Shown here piece by piece: positions 8,514 to 18,500 of a DNA stretch of 64,000 nt; within the stretch, counting starts at the first letter, position 1; the number at the start of each line of letters is the position of its first letter. A program made the translations under genes and the position numbers. Location: positions 30,152-94,151 of the forward strand of contig JBEKRV010000008.1 in assembly GCA_049517675.1 (NCBI GenBank). The letters are read 5' to 3'. Origin of the DNA: Bog-756 sp049517675. GTDB lineage: Bacteria > Actinomycetota > Acidimicrobiia > Acidimicrobiales > RAAP-2. The notes beneath the pieces were generated by a model. It worked only from the letters and a program-made list of their open reading frames with translations, had not been told where the DNA came from and did not search any database.

Positions 8514-10673
8514 TCAGGCCGAACCGGACGGGGATGCCGTCGTGGTCGAGGTCGTGGTCGAGGTCGTGGTCGAGGTACTCGGTACGGTCGTCGACGATCC
8601 GGTCGGCGCGGTGGTGGTCGAGGTCGTCGACGTGTCGCCGATCGTCGTCTCGGTCGAACGTCCCGGCGTCGGGGTGACCGGCGTCCGTGGGGGGATCGAT
8701 GTCGTCGTGGTGGTGGTCGACGGGTTCGGACCGTCGGGCGAGGTGCACCCGGGCGGCGGCGTGCCGGAACCGGTCTGCCCGGGCATCAGGACCGTCCCGG
8801 CACACCCGAAGTCCGTGAAGCTGGCGAGCAGGGTCACCGTCCCGCCGTCGGCGAAGGCGTCGGTCGACTTGACCTGGCGGATGAACCCGGCGCCGTCGAT
8901 GGACACGATCGCCGTGTTGCCCGTGAAGCCCTGCGCCTTGAGGACGGCCAACGCCGCGGTGATGGTCTGGGCCTCGGGAGCCGAGGTGCCGGCCGCCCCG
9001 GCGAGTTGGCTCAGGTCGTTGGTCACCTGGTAGTTGGTGACCGGGACCCCGTCGACGGTCCCCGTGCCGGTCTGGGAGGCGGCACCGATCGCCGGCTGGA
9101 TGAGGTCCAGGTAGCCGGTGGGGCTGGCCATCCCCATCATGGCGACGGCTCCCTCACGGGAGCCGAGCGTGCCCTCGGTCAGTCCCGCGAACCCGGGGAG
9201 GGGCGTGCCCGAGTCCGTGTCGTCCGAGCCGGCCGGCGCCAGGCCGGTGTCGTCCGACTGCCCCTCGTAGACGACGCTCCCGTCCAACCGCACCGACACG
9301 TCGAGTCCGCCACCGATGCTGGCCGAGGCGACCATCGCGTACGGGCTGGTGTTGATCGTGCCGTTCCCGTCCACCTCCGGGCTCACCGCCTCCACCTGTC
9401 CTCCCTGGCAGACCTTCTGGATCTGCCAGCGGTACCCCGCGGGCGGTGCCCCCGTCGAGGTGCCGGGGCTCACGTAGGCTCCGCCGACCCCGGTGATCGT
9501 CGTCTGAGTTCCACCGACGGTGACCGCCACCTGACGGCCACGCGGCGTTCCGGCTCCGGTCGTCCGACCGGCCGTGCTTCCGGTGGCCGCGTGGCCGGTC
9601 GTCGTGAACGAGGCGCTGCTCGCGTAGGCGGGCATCGACTGAGCGGAGCCGGTGACCGAGCTCCCGATCATCGGTGGGACGGACATGGCGCCGGGGACGA
9701 CCGCGCCGGGGGCGACCGAGCCCGTCGGGACGGGCACCCTGATCTGGCTGCAGTCGGTCGTCGATGTCGTCGTCGGGACGGTCGACGAGGCGGGCGTACT
9801 GGTGATCGAGTACGAGAAGTCGAAGCTCCCACTGTCCGTCGTGGCGCTGAGTGCCGAGAGCACCTCGTGCTCCGCCGGACCGCTCCCCACGGTGGGGTGC
9901 CTGCCGGTGCCGTGCAGGGCCGCCGGCCTCGGTGTGGATCCGCCGGCGACCAGTGCCACCGGGACCGCCACCACGACCAGGACCGCTGCCGCGGAGGCCA
10001 CGACGCCCGCCCGGCGCCACAGGGGACGGCGCGCCGGCCTCCGGTCACCTTCGTCGTCGAGCCAGAGTCCGGTCTCCGCCATGGCGACATCCTCTCGTGG
10101 GGTTGAACGGGTGCCCTGTAGCAACCCTAACGGAGGAAGCCCGACAAAGGAAGGGGGTTTATCCACAGACGTAAAGTCGGCGGACAAGTTTGTGAGCTGG
10201 ATCTTTCCATCCCCACTGCGCACGATGAGTCCCGCCTGTCCCGCCGAGGCGATCAACTGTTCGGCAGAGGACCGCGACCGCGCCTCGGTCTCGCCGAAGT
10301 CGTCGACGAGCCACCGGGCGAGGTCGGAGGGGAGGATTCCGTCGTTCGAGGCTGCGGCTTCGGCCACCGCCCGGAAGAGGGGTACCGCCTCGAACGCCTC
10401 CCGACGGGAGCGGGACGAGTGTGGCTCGGTGCCGACCAGGATCCGGCGACCCCGCTCGGTCACCTCCACCCGCGATCCACGCCCGCCGATGACCCCGAAC
10501 AGCCGGGCGTTGGCCACCCGGCTCAGATACGCACCGTTGTTGGTACCGCTGTAGCCGAGCGCCGGGGCGAGGATGTCCGGTCCGATGACCCCACCGGCGG
10601 AGTCGGCCAGCCTGGCCACCTCGACAGCGGCGGCTAGGTCGTAGCTGACGGATCGGAACCTGGAGCGGGCCAC
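8514..10673 (-). CDS. winged-helix/transmembrane/extracellular fusion protein (possibly two genes)
   Basis: One uninterrupted frame encodes 719 residues. Residues 1-170 look like a winged-helix DNA-binding region (SYDLAAAVEVARL, GYSGTNNGAYLSRVANARLF, VTERGRRILVG). An atypical linker follows, then at residue 198 a basic segment and a membrane helix (about 222-243). The outer part ends in a domain with DGVPVTNYQVTNDLSQL and DGAGFIRQVK, resembling LppX/LprG-type lipoproteins. The last 60 residues are Thr/Ser-rich. If translated whole, this would be a ToxR-like membrane-bound one-component regulator. However, an ATG at 10082 has AGAGGA placed as a ribosome-binding site, and codons 170-197 have far more A/T-ending codons than elsewhere. 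Two separate products are thus possible. The GTG at 10673 has GGGAG 11 nt upstream. Confidence 0.6.
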   Translation of the reverse strand: MARSRFRSVSYDLAAAVEVARLADSAGGVIGPDILAPALGYSGTNNGAYLSRVANARLFGVIGGRGSRVEVTERGRRILVGTEPHSSRSRREAFEAVPLFRAVAEAAASNDGILPSDLARWLVDDFGETEARSRSSAEQLIASAGQAGLIVRSGDGKIQLTNLSADFTSVDKPPSFVGLPPLGLLQGTRSTPREDVAMAETGLWLDDEGDRRPARRPLWRRAGVVASAAAVLVVVAVPVALVAGGSTPRPAALHGTGRHPTVGSGPAEHEVLSALSATTDSGSFDFSYSITSTPASSTVPTTTSTTDCSQIRVPVPTGSVAPGAVVPGAMSVPPMIGSSVTGSAQSMPAYASSASFTTTGHAATGSTAGRTTGAGTPRGRQVAVTVGGTQTTITGVGGAYVSPGTSTGAPPAGYRWQIQKVCQGGQVEAVSPEVDGNGTINTSPYAMVASASIGGGLDVSVRLDGSVVYEGQSDDTGLAPAGSDDTDSGTPLPGFAGLTEGTLGSREGAVAMMGMASPTGYLDLIQPAIGAASQTGTGTVDGVPVTNYQVTNDLSQLAGAAGTSAPEAQTITAALAVLKAQGFTGNTAIVSIDGAGFIRQVKSTDAFADGGTVTLLASFTDFGCAGTVLMPGQTGSGTPPPGCTSPDGPNPSTTTTTTSIPPRTPVTPTPGRSTETTIGDTSTTSTTTAPTGSSTTVPSTSTTTSTTTSTTTASPSGSA
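8542..8577 (+). repeat. 12-bp tandem repeat within coding sequence
   Basis: Three adjacent copies of gtggtcgaggtc (the last ends in a). On the minus strand they encode part of the Thr/Ser tail of the fusion protein, so copy number changes would alter tail length without breaking the frame. Confidence 0.8.
10159..10167 (+). promoter_or_regulatory. perfect DnaA-box-like sequence TTATCCACA
   Basis: An exact match to the strong DnaA box consensus, lying in the A/T-rich linker between the winged-helix and membrane parts of the minus-strand fusion gene. No second box is visible nearby, so it is not an origin. It could be a regulatory DnaA site or chance. Confidence 0.3.
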
Positions 10674-10859
10674 GCCACCAGTCTCCCAGGTCGGCCTGCC
10701 GGACGACACCTGCCCACCGGCGGGTGGACGGGACGCCAACGGCGGGTGCGGAGACCGTAGGCTGGGCGACCGCGTGCCGGCCGCCGGAGGCCGGCGACCA
10801 CCCAGCCCCGGGGTGGGGTGCCGGACACGGATCGAACCGCCGGACGTCAGGAGATGACC

Positions 10860-11843
10860 GTGATCCCACCGCACCAGCAGCTGTCCGCCCCACCGGTCGA
10901 GGAGTCGGTCGTCCGCACCTTCGCCGCGCTGGAGGACACGGTGTCGTCCGTGGTGGCCACCTCCCCGTCCACCACCCGCCTGGCCGTCGCATGTCTGGCG
11001 GCCGGCGGCCATCTCCTGGTGGAGGACCATCCCGGTCTCGGCAAGACGACGTTGGCCAAGGCGTTGGCCGGGGCCCTGGGGCTCGGGTTCCACCGTCTCC
11101 AGTGCACCGCCGATCTCCTCCCGGCCGACGTGGTCGGAGCCACGGTCCTGGGCCCGGACGGGACCGAACCGGCATTCCGGCCCGGTCCCGTGTTCACCAA
11201 CGTCCTCATGGCCGACGAGCTCAACCGGGCGTCACCGAGGGCGCAGTCCGCGCTCCTCGAGGCCATGGAGGAGCGTCAGGTCAGCGTGGACGGGGTCACC
11301 CGACAGCTTCCCGATCCGTTCTTCGTGCTCGCCACCCAGAACCCGTTCGACGCGACCGGCACGGCCGCGCTGCCACACGGGCAGCGTGACCGCTTCCTGG
11401 TCCGCCTGATGCTGGGCTACCCGGATCGGCAGCAGATGGACGCCATGCTCGATGGACCGGACCCGGCCGACACCGTGCGCCACGTGCGACCCTCGGCCTC
11501 ACCGGACGGACTCCGGCTCCTGATGGATGGTGTCGCCGCTGTCCACGTGGCCCCGCCGGTGCGCGCCTACGTGCTCGACCTCGTCGAGGCCACGAGGACC
11601 CATCCCCAGATCGCCGTGGGCGCCTCGCCGAGGGCCGCACTGGCGCTGGTCCGTGTCTCCTCGGCGCTCGCCGTGGCGGCCGGTCGCGGCTTCGTGACGC
11701 CCGACGACGTCCAGGAGGCGGCCGTGGCGACCCTCGCCCACCGCCTGCTCCTGCGACCCGGCGTCGAGGTGACCGGCGGTGAGGGCGAGGCGGTGATCGC
11801 CGAGATCACGGCCGGTCTCCCGGTCCCGCTGCGGGGCGACTGA
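10860..11843 (+). CDS. MoxR-family AAA+ ATPase
   Basis: A 327-residue ATPase of the MoxR branch. Walker A is HPGLGKTT, Walker B is VLMADELNRA, and a sensor segment VLATQNPFD follows. MoxR proteins act as chaperones that help mature enzyme complexes, commonly beside DUF58 and transglutaminase-like genes, as here. I chose the GTG at 10860 because AGGAG (10849-10853) sits 6 nt before it. The ATG at 10854 abuts AGGAG directly and the GTG at 10818 has no ribosome-binding site. A TAGGCT hexamer at 10758-10763 may be the -10 of a promoter with a leader of about 90 nt. The gene is the first of three co-directional genes. Confidence 0.9.
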   Translation: MIPPHQQLSAPPVEESVVRTFAALEDTVSSVVATSPSTTRLAVACLAAGGHLLVEDHPGLGKTTLAKALAGALGLGFHRLQCTADLLPADVVGATVLGPDGTEPAFRPGPVFTNVLMADELNRASPRAQSALLEAMEERQVSVDGVTRQLPDPFFVLATQNPFDATGTAALPHGQRDRFLVRLMLGYPDRQQMDAMLDGPDPADTVRHVRPSASPDGLRLLMDGVAAVHVAPPVRAYVLDLVEATRTHPQIAVGASPRAALALVRVSSALAVAAGRGFVTPDDVQEAAVATLAHRLLLRPGVEVTGGEGEAVIAEITAGLPVPLRGD

Positions 11844-11850
11844 CCGTCCG

Positions 11851-12990
11851 ATGAAGCCCTCGCAGCTCCGTCCGACGAGCAGGGGAGTCGTCGCACTCGC
11901 TTCCCTCGCCGCCGTCGTCGTGGCCGCCATCGCGACGGGCACACCGGAACTGGCCCCGCTCGTCGTCGTCATCGCGGTCCCGCTGGCGGTGTGCCCCTGG
12001 CTCGCGCTGCGGCGGGCACGGCGAACCACGGGCTCGACCGAGCTGCACGCACACGTGGAGCCGGGACCGGTACCACCCGGATCGCCGATGCGGGTCAGGC
12101 TCCTCCTCACCAACCGGTCGACCGGAGGATCCGCGTTCCCGCCGCTCGGGCTCCCGTCCATCGACCGCCAGTGGCGTGCACGCGGCGCGGCGCCGGGCTC
12201 GGTTCCCCGGCGCCGACGGCTCGCCCCGTCACTCCCGTCCATGGTGGCGCTGCCGGCACCGGGTCCGGGTAGGACGGGATCGTGCCTGCTGGAGGTCCCC
12301 ACCCGACGCCGGGGCGTGCTCGAGCTCCCTCCACAGCGGGTCTGGGCTCACGATCCCTTCGGGCTCTTCGGCGCGCCCGGGCCGGTCACGCCGGCCGTGA
12401 TCGCCGTCGTCCACCCCGCCCCCCTGACCGTGGACCAGGTGATCACCGGGATCCCCGGTCCCCTGGCCGGTGCGGAACCGGACCGGGGCACGGGCCGGGG
12501 CACCGGGCTCGGTGAACTCGAGGGGATCCGGCCGTACGTGTCCGGCGATCGCCTGAGCCTCCTGCACTGGCCGGCGAAGGCCCGCTACGGGACGTGGTTC
12601 GTACGACAGTTCGGCGCGGAGGGGTCGAAGGCGGTCTCCCTCGTGGTCGACGATCGTGCGGGGGTCCACCGCAGGGCCGAGTTCGAGCGGCTGATCTCGG
12701 CCGTGCTCGGTGTGGTGGTCGAGACGACCCGGGACCGCCGGGTGGTGCACCTGGCGACGCTCACCGGAAGCTCGTACTCGTTCGAGCCGAGCGACCGGGG
12801 ACGCGCCGAGGCCCGACTGGTCCTGGCGGAACTGCAACCGGTGGGAGGACGGACCCCGGCCGTGACCGCCCCGGTCTCCGCGGATTCGGTGGTGCTCACC
12901 ACCCGGACCGGGGCGGAGCGGTTGACGGCGGGCCCGGTCGGCAGCGGCATCCGCCCGGAAGTCGCCGGGGCGCGGGTGATCATCGTATGA
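11851..12990 (+). CDS. DUF58 domain-containing protein
   Basis: A 379-residue protein with two hydrophobic segments near the N-terminus (about residues 13-50) and a central DUF58 core recognisable from GIRPYVSGDRLSLLHWPAKA and the following VRQFGAEGSKAVSLVVDDRA. DUF58 proteins have a von Willebrand A-like fold and are usually encoded next to MoxR ATPases, as seen here. Their exact role is unknown. The gene starts 8 bp after the moxR stop, and its own stop overlaps the next start (ATGA), so the three genes form one translationally linked operon. Position suggests an envelope-associated complex with the transglutaminase-like protein. Confidence 0.88.
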   Translation: MKPSQLRPTSRGVVALASLAAVVVAAIATGTPELAPLVVVIAVPLAVCPWLALRRARRTTGSTELHAHVEPGPVPPGSPMRVRLLLTNRSTGGSAFPPLGLPSIDRQWRARGAAPGSVPRRRRLAPSLPSMVALPAPGPGRTGSCLLEVPTRRRGVLELPPQRVWAHDPFGLFGAPGPVTPAVIAVVHPAPLTVDQVITGIPGPLAGAEPDRGTGRGTGLGELEGIRPYVSGDRLSLLHWPAKARYGTWFVRQFGAEGSKAVSLVVDDRAGVHRRAEFERLISAVLGVVVETTRDRRVVHLATLTGSSYSFEPSDRGRAEARLVLAELQPVGGRTPAVTAPVSADSVVLTTRTGAERLTAGPVGSGIRPEVAGARVIIV

Positions 12991-15086
12991 CCCGGCGCTG
13001 GACGCAGGAGGCGGGGATGGCGGGAGCGTCGTTCGTGGCCGCCTACTCCCTGGCCCGGTTGGCCACGGGGGTCACTGTGGCGACGTTGGTCACCGCCCTC
13101 GTCGGGACGGTGGTGGTGGCCGTCCTCCGCCGACACCAGGCACTGGCCGTCGCGTCGGGCGTGGCAGCAGTGGCGGTCAGTGCGGTGTGGTGGGGGGTCC
13201 GGTCATGGAACGGTTCGGGGGATCCGGCGGTCGGCGCACTGCGAGGTCTCCGTCGGTCGCTGCGGGCGGCCCGCCCGGTCCTCGACGCATTCGCCCTCCC
13301 GCTGGTCCACTCACCGGGCATGGTCGTCCTGTGCGCCCTGTTCGGCGGCCTGGTCGCGGTGGCCGCGCGGGCCGTCGGGACCCGGCACCCGGCCCTCTCG
13401 CTGGTCCCGGCCGGGGCCCTCCTCGTGGGTTCGGCGGTCCTCCTGCCCGCTACAGGCGCGGCGGTGGCCGGTCTCGCCCTCGGTGCCTGTGGCTTCCTCG
13501 TGCTCGCGGACGGACCGGGTGCCGTCACCAGGGCGTCGTCCGGCGTGGCCGTCGTCGCACTGGCACTGGCCGCGACCACCATGGGATGGGTCGCCGTCGC
13601 CGGTTCGGACGTGGCGTCCCCCGGCGGCGACGTCGTCGACGGTGTCGCTCCCTCGGCACTCTCGCTCGCCACCGATCTCACCGGAGTAGAGAGCCGGGAC
13701 GCCGATGTCGTGCTCTTCACGGCGAAGACGCCCGTACCGACCTATTGGCAGGTCGCCACCCTGACCACGTACGTCGGGGACCGTTGGGTTCCCGATCAGG
13801 CGACCACCGCGCTCCTCCGCGGTTCGGCGCCCGCTCTACCGGCGGTCCGATCGGGGGACCGGAACCTGTTCACCGCCGCGATCACCGTGCTCGGCTACAG
13901 CGGACGTCTGCTCCCGTCGCCACCGTCGACCGTCGCGGCGACCGGATCCGTGTCACCGGTGGTGACGCCCCTCGGGGTGGTCGCCGGGTCGCCGGTCCAC
14001 CTCGGGAGCGGCTACACCGTGACGGCCACCGTCCCGTCCCCGGTGAGCGACACGCCGTCCGACCCGACGGCGACCGGCACCTCCACTGCGCTCGGTCCGC
14101 TACCGCCGGTCGTGAGCTCGCTGGCCCGCTCCGTCACCGCGGGGTTCTCGTCCCCCCTCGACAAGGCCGAAGCACTGACCGACTTCTTCCGATCAGGGCG
14201 GTTCCGGTACGACGTCGACGCCCGCCAGCCCACCGGTGTCGACCCGCTGGTGTCGTTCCTCACCCAGACCCGTACCGGCTCGTGCGAGCAGTTCGCCGGC
14301 GCGTTCGCCGTCCTGGCCCGGGCTTCGGGCCTCCCGACCCGCGTCGCGGTCGGGTTCACGCCCGGGCGCCAGACCGACGGGGAGAGCGTGGTCCGGGGGA
14401 GCGACGCCCACGCGTGGCCGGAGGTCCTCATCGGGGGGAACTGGGTGTCCTTCGAACCCACGCCCCAGCTCCCGTCCGGCGAGCTGTCGCCACCGGGTGT
14501 CCTCGGTCCGGCGGGCCTCGGGCAACCTGCGCCGGTGGGGCCCGGTACGCAGCCCCATGTGACGGTACCGGTGACGACGCCGTCCCCGACGGTCCCGCCG
14601 CCCACCGTCCCCGCCCCTCCGGTCACCCGACCCGACGGGATCGGCACGTCGTGGATGGTGGCCGCCATCGTGCTGCTGGTCGCGGCCGTTGCTGCCGCCG
14701 TGGTGATGGAACGCAGGCGCCGGGTGCGTGGTGGGCCTGCGGACCGGGTGATGGCGGCATGGACGTCGATCGATCGCGCACTGGCCAGGAAGGGCATGCC
14801 CCGGGCGGCGTCGTCCACGCCGATGGGACACATCCGCGCATTGGCCCGGCGATCGCGGACCGATCAGGGACGTGCCGCGCTCGAGGACATGACCACCGTC
14901 GCCATCGAACTGCAGAACGCGGCGTACGGCTCCCTCGCACTCGCGCCCGAAGAGGTCGAACGAGCTGAACGGGCGGGCGAACGGGCCCGACGGGCCATCC
15001 TCGACGGAGCTCTGTCGGGGCCGAGGGTCGACGATCCGGTGGTACCCGGCCGGACGCGGACGGCCCCGGGTTCACGGCCGCGATAG
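12987..15086 (+). CDS. transglutaminase-like membrane protein
   Basis: A 699-residue membrane protein. The N-terminal 200 residues hold about six hydrophobic helices. An extracytoplasmic domain then carries a transglutaminase-like core with Cys433 (RTGSCEQFAGAF), a histidine near 475 (DAHAWPEV) and an acidic residue near 490 (FEPTP). After a Pro/Thr/Val-rich spacer comes one further membrane helix (about 553-575) and a cytoplasmic tail of about 120 residues that resembles the DUF4129 end found in such proteins. Bacterial members are thought to act as cysteine proteases or crosslinking enzymes at the envelope. The ATG overlaps the DUF58 stop by 4 bp, so the pair is coupled. Confidence 0.88.
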   Translation: MTRRWTQEAGMAGASFVAAYSLARLATGVTVATLVTALVGTVVVAVLRRHQALAVASGVAAVAVSAVWWGVRSWNGSGDPAVGALRGLRRSLRAARPVLDAFALPLVHSPGMVVLCALFGGLVAVAARAVGTRHPALSLVPAGALLVGSAVLLPATGAAVAGLALGACGFLVLADGPGAVTRASSGVAVVALALAATTMGWVAVAGSDVASPGGDVVDGVAPSALSLATDLTGVESRDADVVLFTAKTPVPTYWQVATLTTYVGDRWVPDQATTALLRGSAPALPAVRSGDRNLFTAAITVLGYSGRLLPSPPSTVAATGSVSPVVTPLGVVAGSPVHLGSGYTVTATVPSPVSDTPSDPTATGTSTALGPLPPVVSSLARSVTAGFSSPLDKAEALTDFFRSGRFRYDVDARQPTGVDPLVSFLTQTRTGSCEQFAGAFAVLARASGLPTRVAVGFTPGRQTDGESVVRGSDAHAWPEVLIGGNWVSFEPTPQLPSGELSPPGVLGPAGLGQPAPVGPGTQPHVTVPVTTPSPTVPPPTVPAPPVTRPDGIGTSWMVAAIVLLVAAVAAAVVMERRRRVRGGPADRVMAAWTSIDRALARKGMPRAASSTPMGHIRALARRSRTDQGRAALEDMTTVAIELQNAAYGSLALAPEEVERAERAGERARRAILDGALSGPRVDDPVVPGRTRTAPGSRPR

Positions 15087-15527
15087 ATCCGACGCAGGAG
15101 GTAGGTCCGGCCCGGGACGATCCGATCAGCGTCGTGGATGCACTGCCTCCCTCCCTGACGACGTGGAACGCGGCGTGGGGGCGGTACGGCGGTCCTCGAG
15201 GAGCGCCCTTCAGCCGATGTCGCGGTGGCGTCACCCGGCGGATGTCACCCAGGGTGACCACGACCGGATCCGGCCATCCGGTGACGGTGTCACCGGATGT
15301 CGCGGGACTGACACGTGTACCCGCAGGTCACAAAAGATTCGCCGCCACAGGAAACGTGCGGTCGCCCGCATGGTGCGCCCGCTGGTGGCGACCGAGAGCG
15401 TTCTCGCTTGATCGACGGTCAGTGCCTTGCTAGAAGCCGTGTCAGGAGTTGTGTGCGGCCGCCGGGGACCAGCGGCAGGACCCGCTGGGTTCTGGCTCCC
15501 GGCCGTGCGTCCAGCAAGGAGGCGGCA
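15087..15527 (+). other. 441-bp intergenic region with inverted repeats before the Calx-beta gene
   Basis: No convincing reading frame. The region holds a cluster of GTCACC/GGTGAC half-sites (15230-15298), then an 8-bp palindrome ACACGTGT near 15311, and a leader of about 200 nt running to AAGGAGG at 15516-15522. I looked for known riboswitch cores in the leader and could not match one. Confidence 0.5.
15230..15298. promoter_or_regulatory. operator-like array of GTCACC/GGTGAC half-sites
   Basis: Five copies of the same hexamer in alternating orientation: GTCACC at 15230 and 15244, GGTGAC at 15253 and 15280, GTCACC at 15289. The last two are the core of a perfect 10-bp inverted repeat, 15276-15285 against 15289-15298, with a 3-bp gap. 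The copies at 15244 and 15253 also form an inverted pair with a 3-bp gap. This layout fits cooperative binding by a dimeric regulator. Confidence 0.5.
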
Positions 15528-18500
15528 ATGCTTGTTCGTCGTGTGGCAATCGTCCTCGTAGCCATCCTGACCGCGGTGCTCGGCGCCGGACTCAGTTCCG
15601 TGATTCCCGCGGGAGCGGACAGCGCCGCCAACATCGACGTCGGCGACGTGACCATGGCGCGGTCCACGACCGCCGTGACCGATTTCGTCTTTCCGATAAC
15701 GCTCGAGTACGCGAGCAGCAACACGGTGACGGTGTACTACTACACCCAGAACGGAACGGCGCGGTCCACCCGCGACTACACGTCCGAGGAGGGGACGGTG
15801 TCCTTCGCCCCCGGCACGCTGTCCAAGACGGTCACCGTTCCCGTCCTGCCGACAACGCTCCACACCGGCAATCTCTACTTCTACCTTCAGCTGTCCTCCC
15901 CCACCAACGCAGTGGTCAACCACGGGACCGGGACGGGCACGATCATCGATCCGACGCTCAACCCCTACATCAACGTCGGTGACGCCACGGTCACCGAGGG
16001 CACCGGCGCCGCAGCGGTCGCGACCTTCACCGCCACGGTGAGCACCGCCAGCGTCAACCCGATCACCTTCCAGTACACGACGTCGAACGGAACGGCGGTG
16101 GCCGGTACCGACTACACCTATGAGCACGGTACGGCGACGGTGGCACCCGGCCAGGTGACTGCCCAGATCACCGTTCCCGTGACCGCCACCAGCCAGTACT
16201 CCAGCTCGAGGTACTTCTACCTGAACCTCGCCGATCCCACCGACGCAATCATCGGCGAGAACCAGGGTGTCGGGACGATCCTGTACGACAACCATGCCGC
16301 GTGGATCACCGTGGACGACAACGCCGTCACGGCCGGCACGACGACTGCCGGCACCCTCGATTTCGACGTTCGGCTCACCTCGGCGGCGACGTTTCCCGTG
16401 ACCGTCGACTACGGGACGAGCGACGGTTCGGCCACCGCGGCGGCGAACCGCTACGTGCCGGCGTTCGGCACGTTGACGTTCGCGCCGGGAGTGACCTCCA
16501 TCGAGGTCCCGGTATCGATCGGGACGGAGACCTCGGGTACCGCGACCTCGTACTTCGATCTGAGTCTCTCCAATCCGTCGTCGGGAGCGAGCCTCCTGCG
16601 GTCCACCGGGTACGGCACGATCGTCGGACCCGGTGTCGCCTACAACCAGCTGATGGTCGGCGATACCGGCCTGGTCCGGCCCACCTCGGGCACGGGCGCG
16701 ATGACGTTCACCGTGACGCTGGAACCTGCTGCCACCAGCACGGTCACCGTCAACTACGCGACCCAGAACAACAGTGCCGTGGCTCCCGGTGACTATACGT
16801 CGGCGAGTGGGACGCTGACCTTCACCGCCGGGCAGACCTCCAAAGTCGTCACCGTCAACGTGGTCGGGAACACGACGAGCTTCGCCGACGTGGACTTCTA
16901 CCTCGATCTGTCCGCGGCATCCGGAGCCACGATCGATCGCACCTCCGCGTTCGGGATGATCTCGCAGGGGAACGTCGCCCCCGTGCTGTCGGTGGACTCA
17001 CTGGCCGTACTCAAGCCTGCCAGTGGTACGGCCACGGCCGACTTCACCATCCAGTTGTCCAGTGCCAGCCCCAACCCGGTCACCGTCGTCGCCCAGACGA
17101 GCGACGGTTCGGCAACAGTGGCCTCCGGCGCGTATACGTCCGAGTCGAGCACCTTCACCATCGCCGCCGGACAGACGAGCGTCACCGTTCCCGTCACGGT
17201 CAACGGCAACACCAGTGCCGGACCCGACCTGTACTTCTATCTGACCATCAGCAGTCCGACCGATGCCGTCCTGGCCGGCAACAATTCGGCGTACGGCTAC
17301 ATCGTCAATCCCAACCACAACCCGACGGTCTCGATCAACGACGTGTCGGTGTACACGCCGGTCACCGGGACGGTCGCGGCCTCGTTCACCGTCAAGCTTT
17401 CCGGTGCCAGCACCCAGATGGTGACGGTCGCCTATGCGACGAGCAACGGTTCGGCTGTGGCTGGCGTCGACTACGCCGCGACCAACGGGACCCTCACCTT
17501 CGCGCCGGGGGTCACCTCCCACACCGTGTCCGTCACGGTCGACTCCACCACATTGGCCCATGCGAGCCGGAACTTCTACGTGTCGTTGTCGTCACCGACC
17601 AATACGACCATCGTGAGCAGCACCGGAACAGGGACGTTGATCGACGACGAGGTCGAGCCGTATCTGACGGTCAACAATCCGACGGTGGACGACGGGGCCA
17701 CATCCTCGACCGTCACGTTCACGGTGTCGCTGACCTCTGCCACTCCGAACCCCGTCACGGTCAGCTACGCCACCAGCAACGGATCGGCCGTCGCCGGTAC
17801 CCAGTACTCCTCGGTATCCGGCTCACTGACCTTTGCGGCCGGCGTCACGGTGCAGACGGTGCCGGTGACCGTGCTGCCCGACACGGTCAAGGCCGCCGAC
17901 ACCTACTTCTACCTGAGCCTCTCGAGCCCGACGAACGCGTTGCTCTCGAACGCGTCGTCCGGCCAGGCGATGATCCTCAACACCGCGGTCCTCCCGGGAC
18001 TGAGCGTCGGGGACGTGACCATCGCGCGCCCGACCACCGGCTCGGCCAATGCCGTGTTCACGATCACCCTCGCTCCTGCCAGCCCCAACACCGTCACGGT
18101 CGACTACGCAACCGCGAACGGGACGGCGGTCGCATCGACCGACTTCACCTCGACATCCGGAACGGCGACGTTCACGCCGGGTCAGACCACCCAACAGGTG
18201 ACGGTTCCCATCCTGGCCGATTCCGCCCACACGAGCGACCTCTACTACTACCTGGACCTGTCGTCACCGGTGCACGGCCAGCTCCTACGGAGCTACGGGA
18301 TCGGGTACCTCGTCGACCAGGTGAGCCCGGTGACCGGACAGTCCTATGTCACCGTGTCGGACGCCGCGGTGTCCACGCCGTCGAGCGGGACGACAAATGC
18401 CGTGTTCACCGTCAGTCTGGGCGACGCTTCGGCGTCCCCGATCTACGTCCGGTATTCGACCTCCAATTCGTCCGCGGTCAGCGGAGTCGACTACACCGAG

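Noticed and set aside
8542..8577. Repeats considered as a CRISPR array
   Set aside because: The units are 12 bp with no spacers and encode a Thr/Ser tail.
10159..10167. DnaA box considered as a replication origin
   Set aside because: A single box with no cluster, no dnaA/dnaN/gyrB genes and no extended A/T-rich region.
10818..10859. Earlier starts for the MoxR gene (GTG 10818, ATG 10854)
   Set aside because: Only GTG 10860 has AGGAG at a workable distance.
15320..15527. Possible riboswitch in the Calx-beta leader
   Set aside because: I checked for c-di-GMP, c-di-AMP and cobalamin core motifs and found no sustained match.
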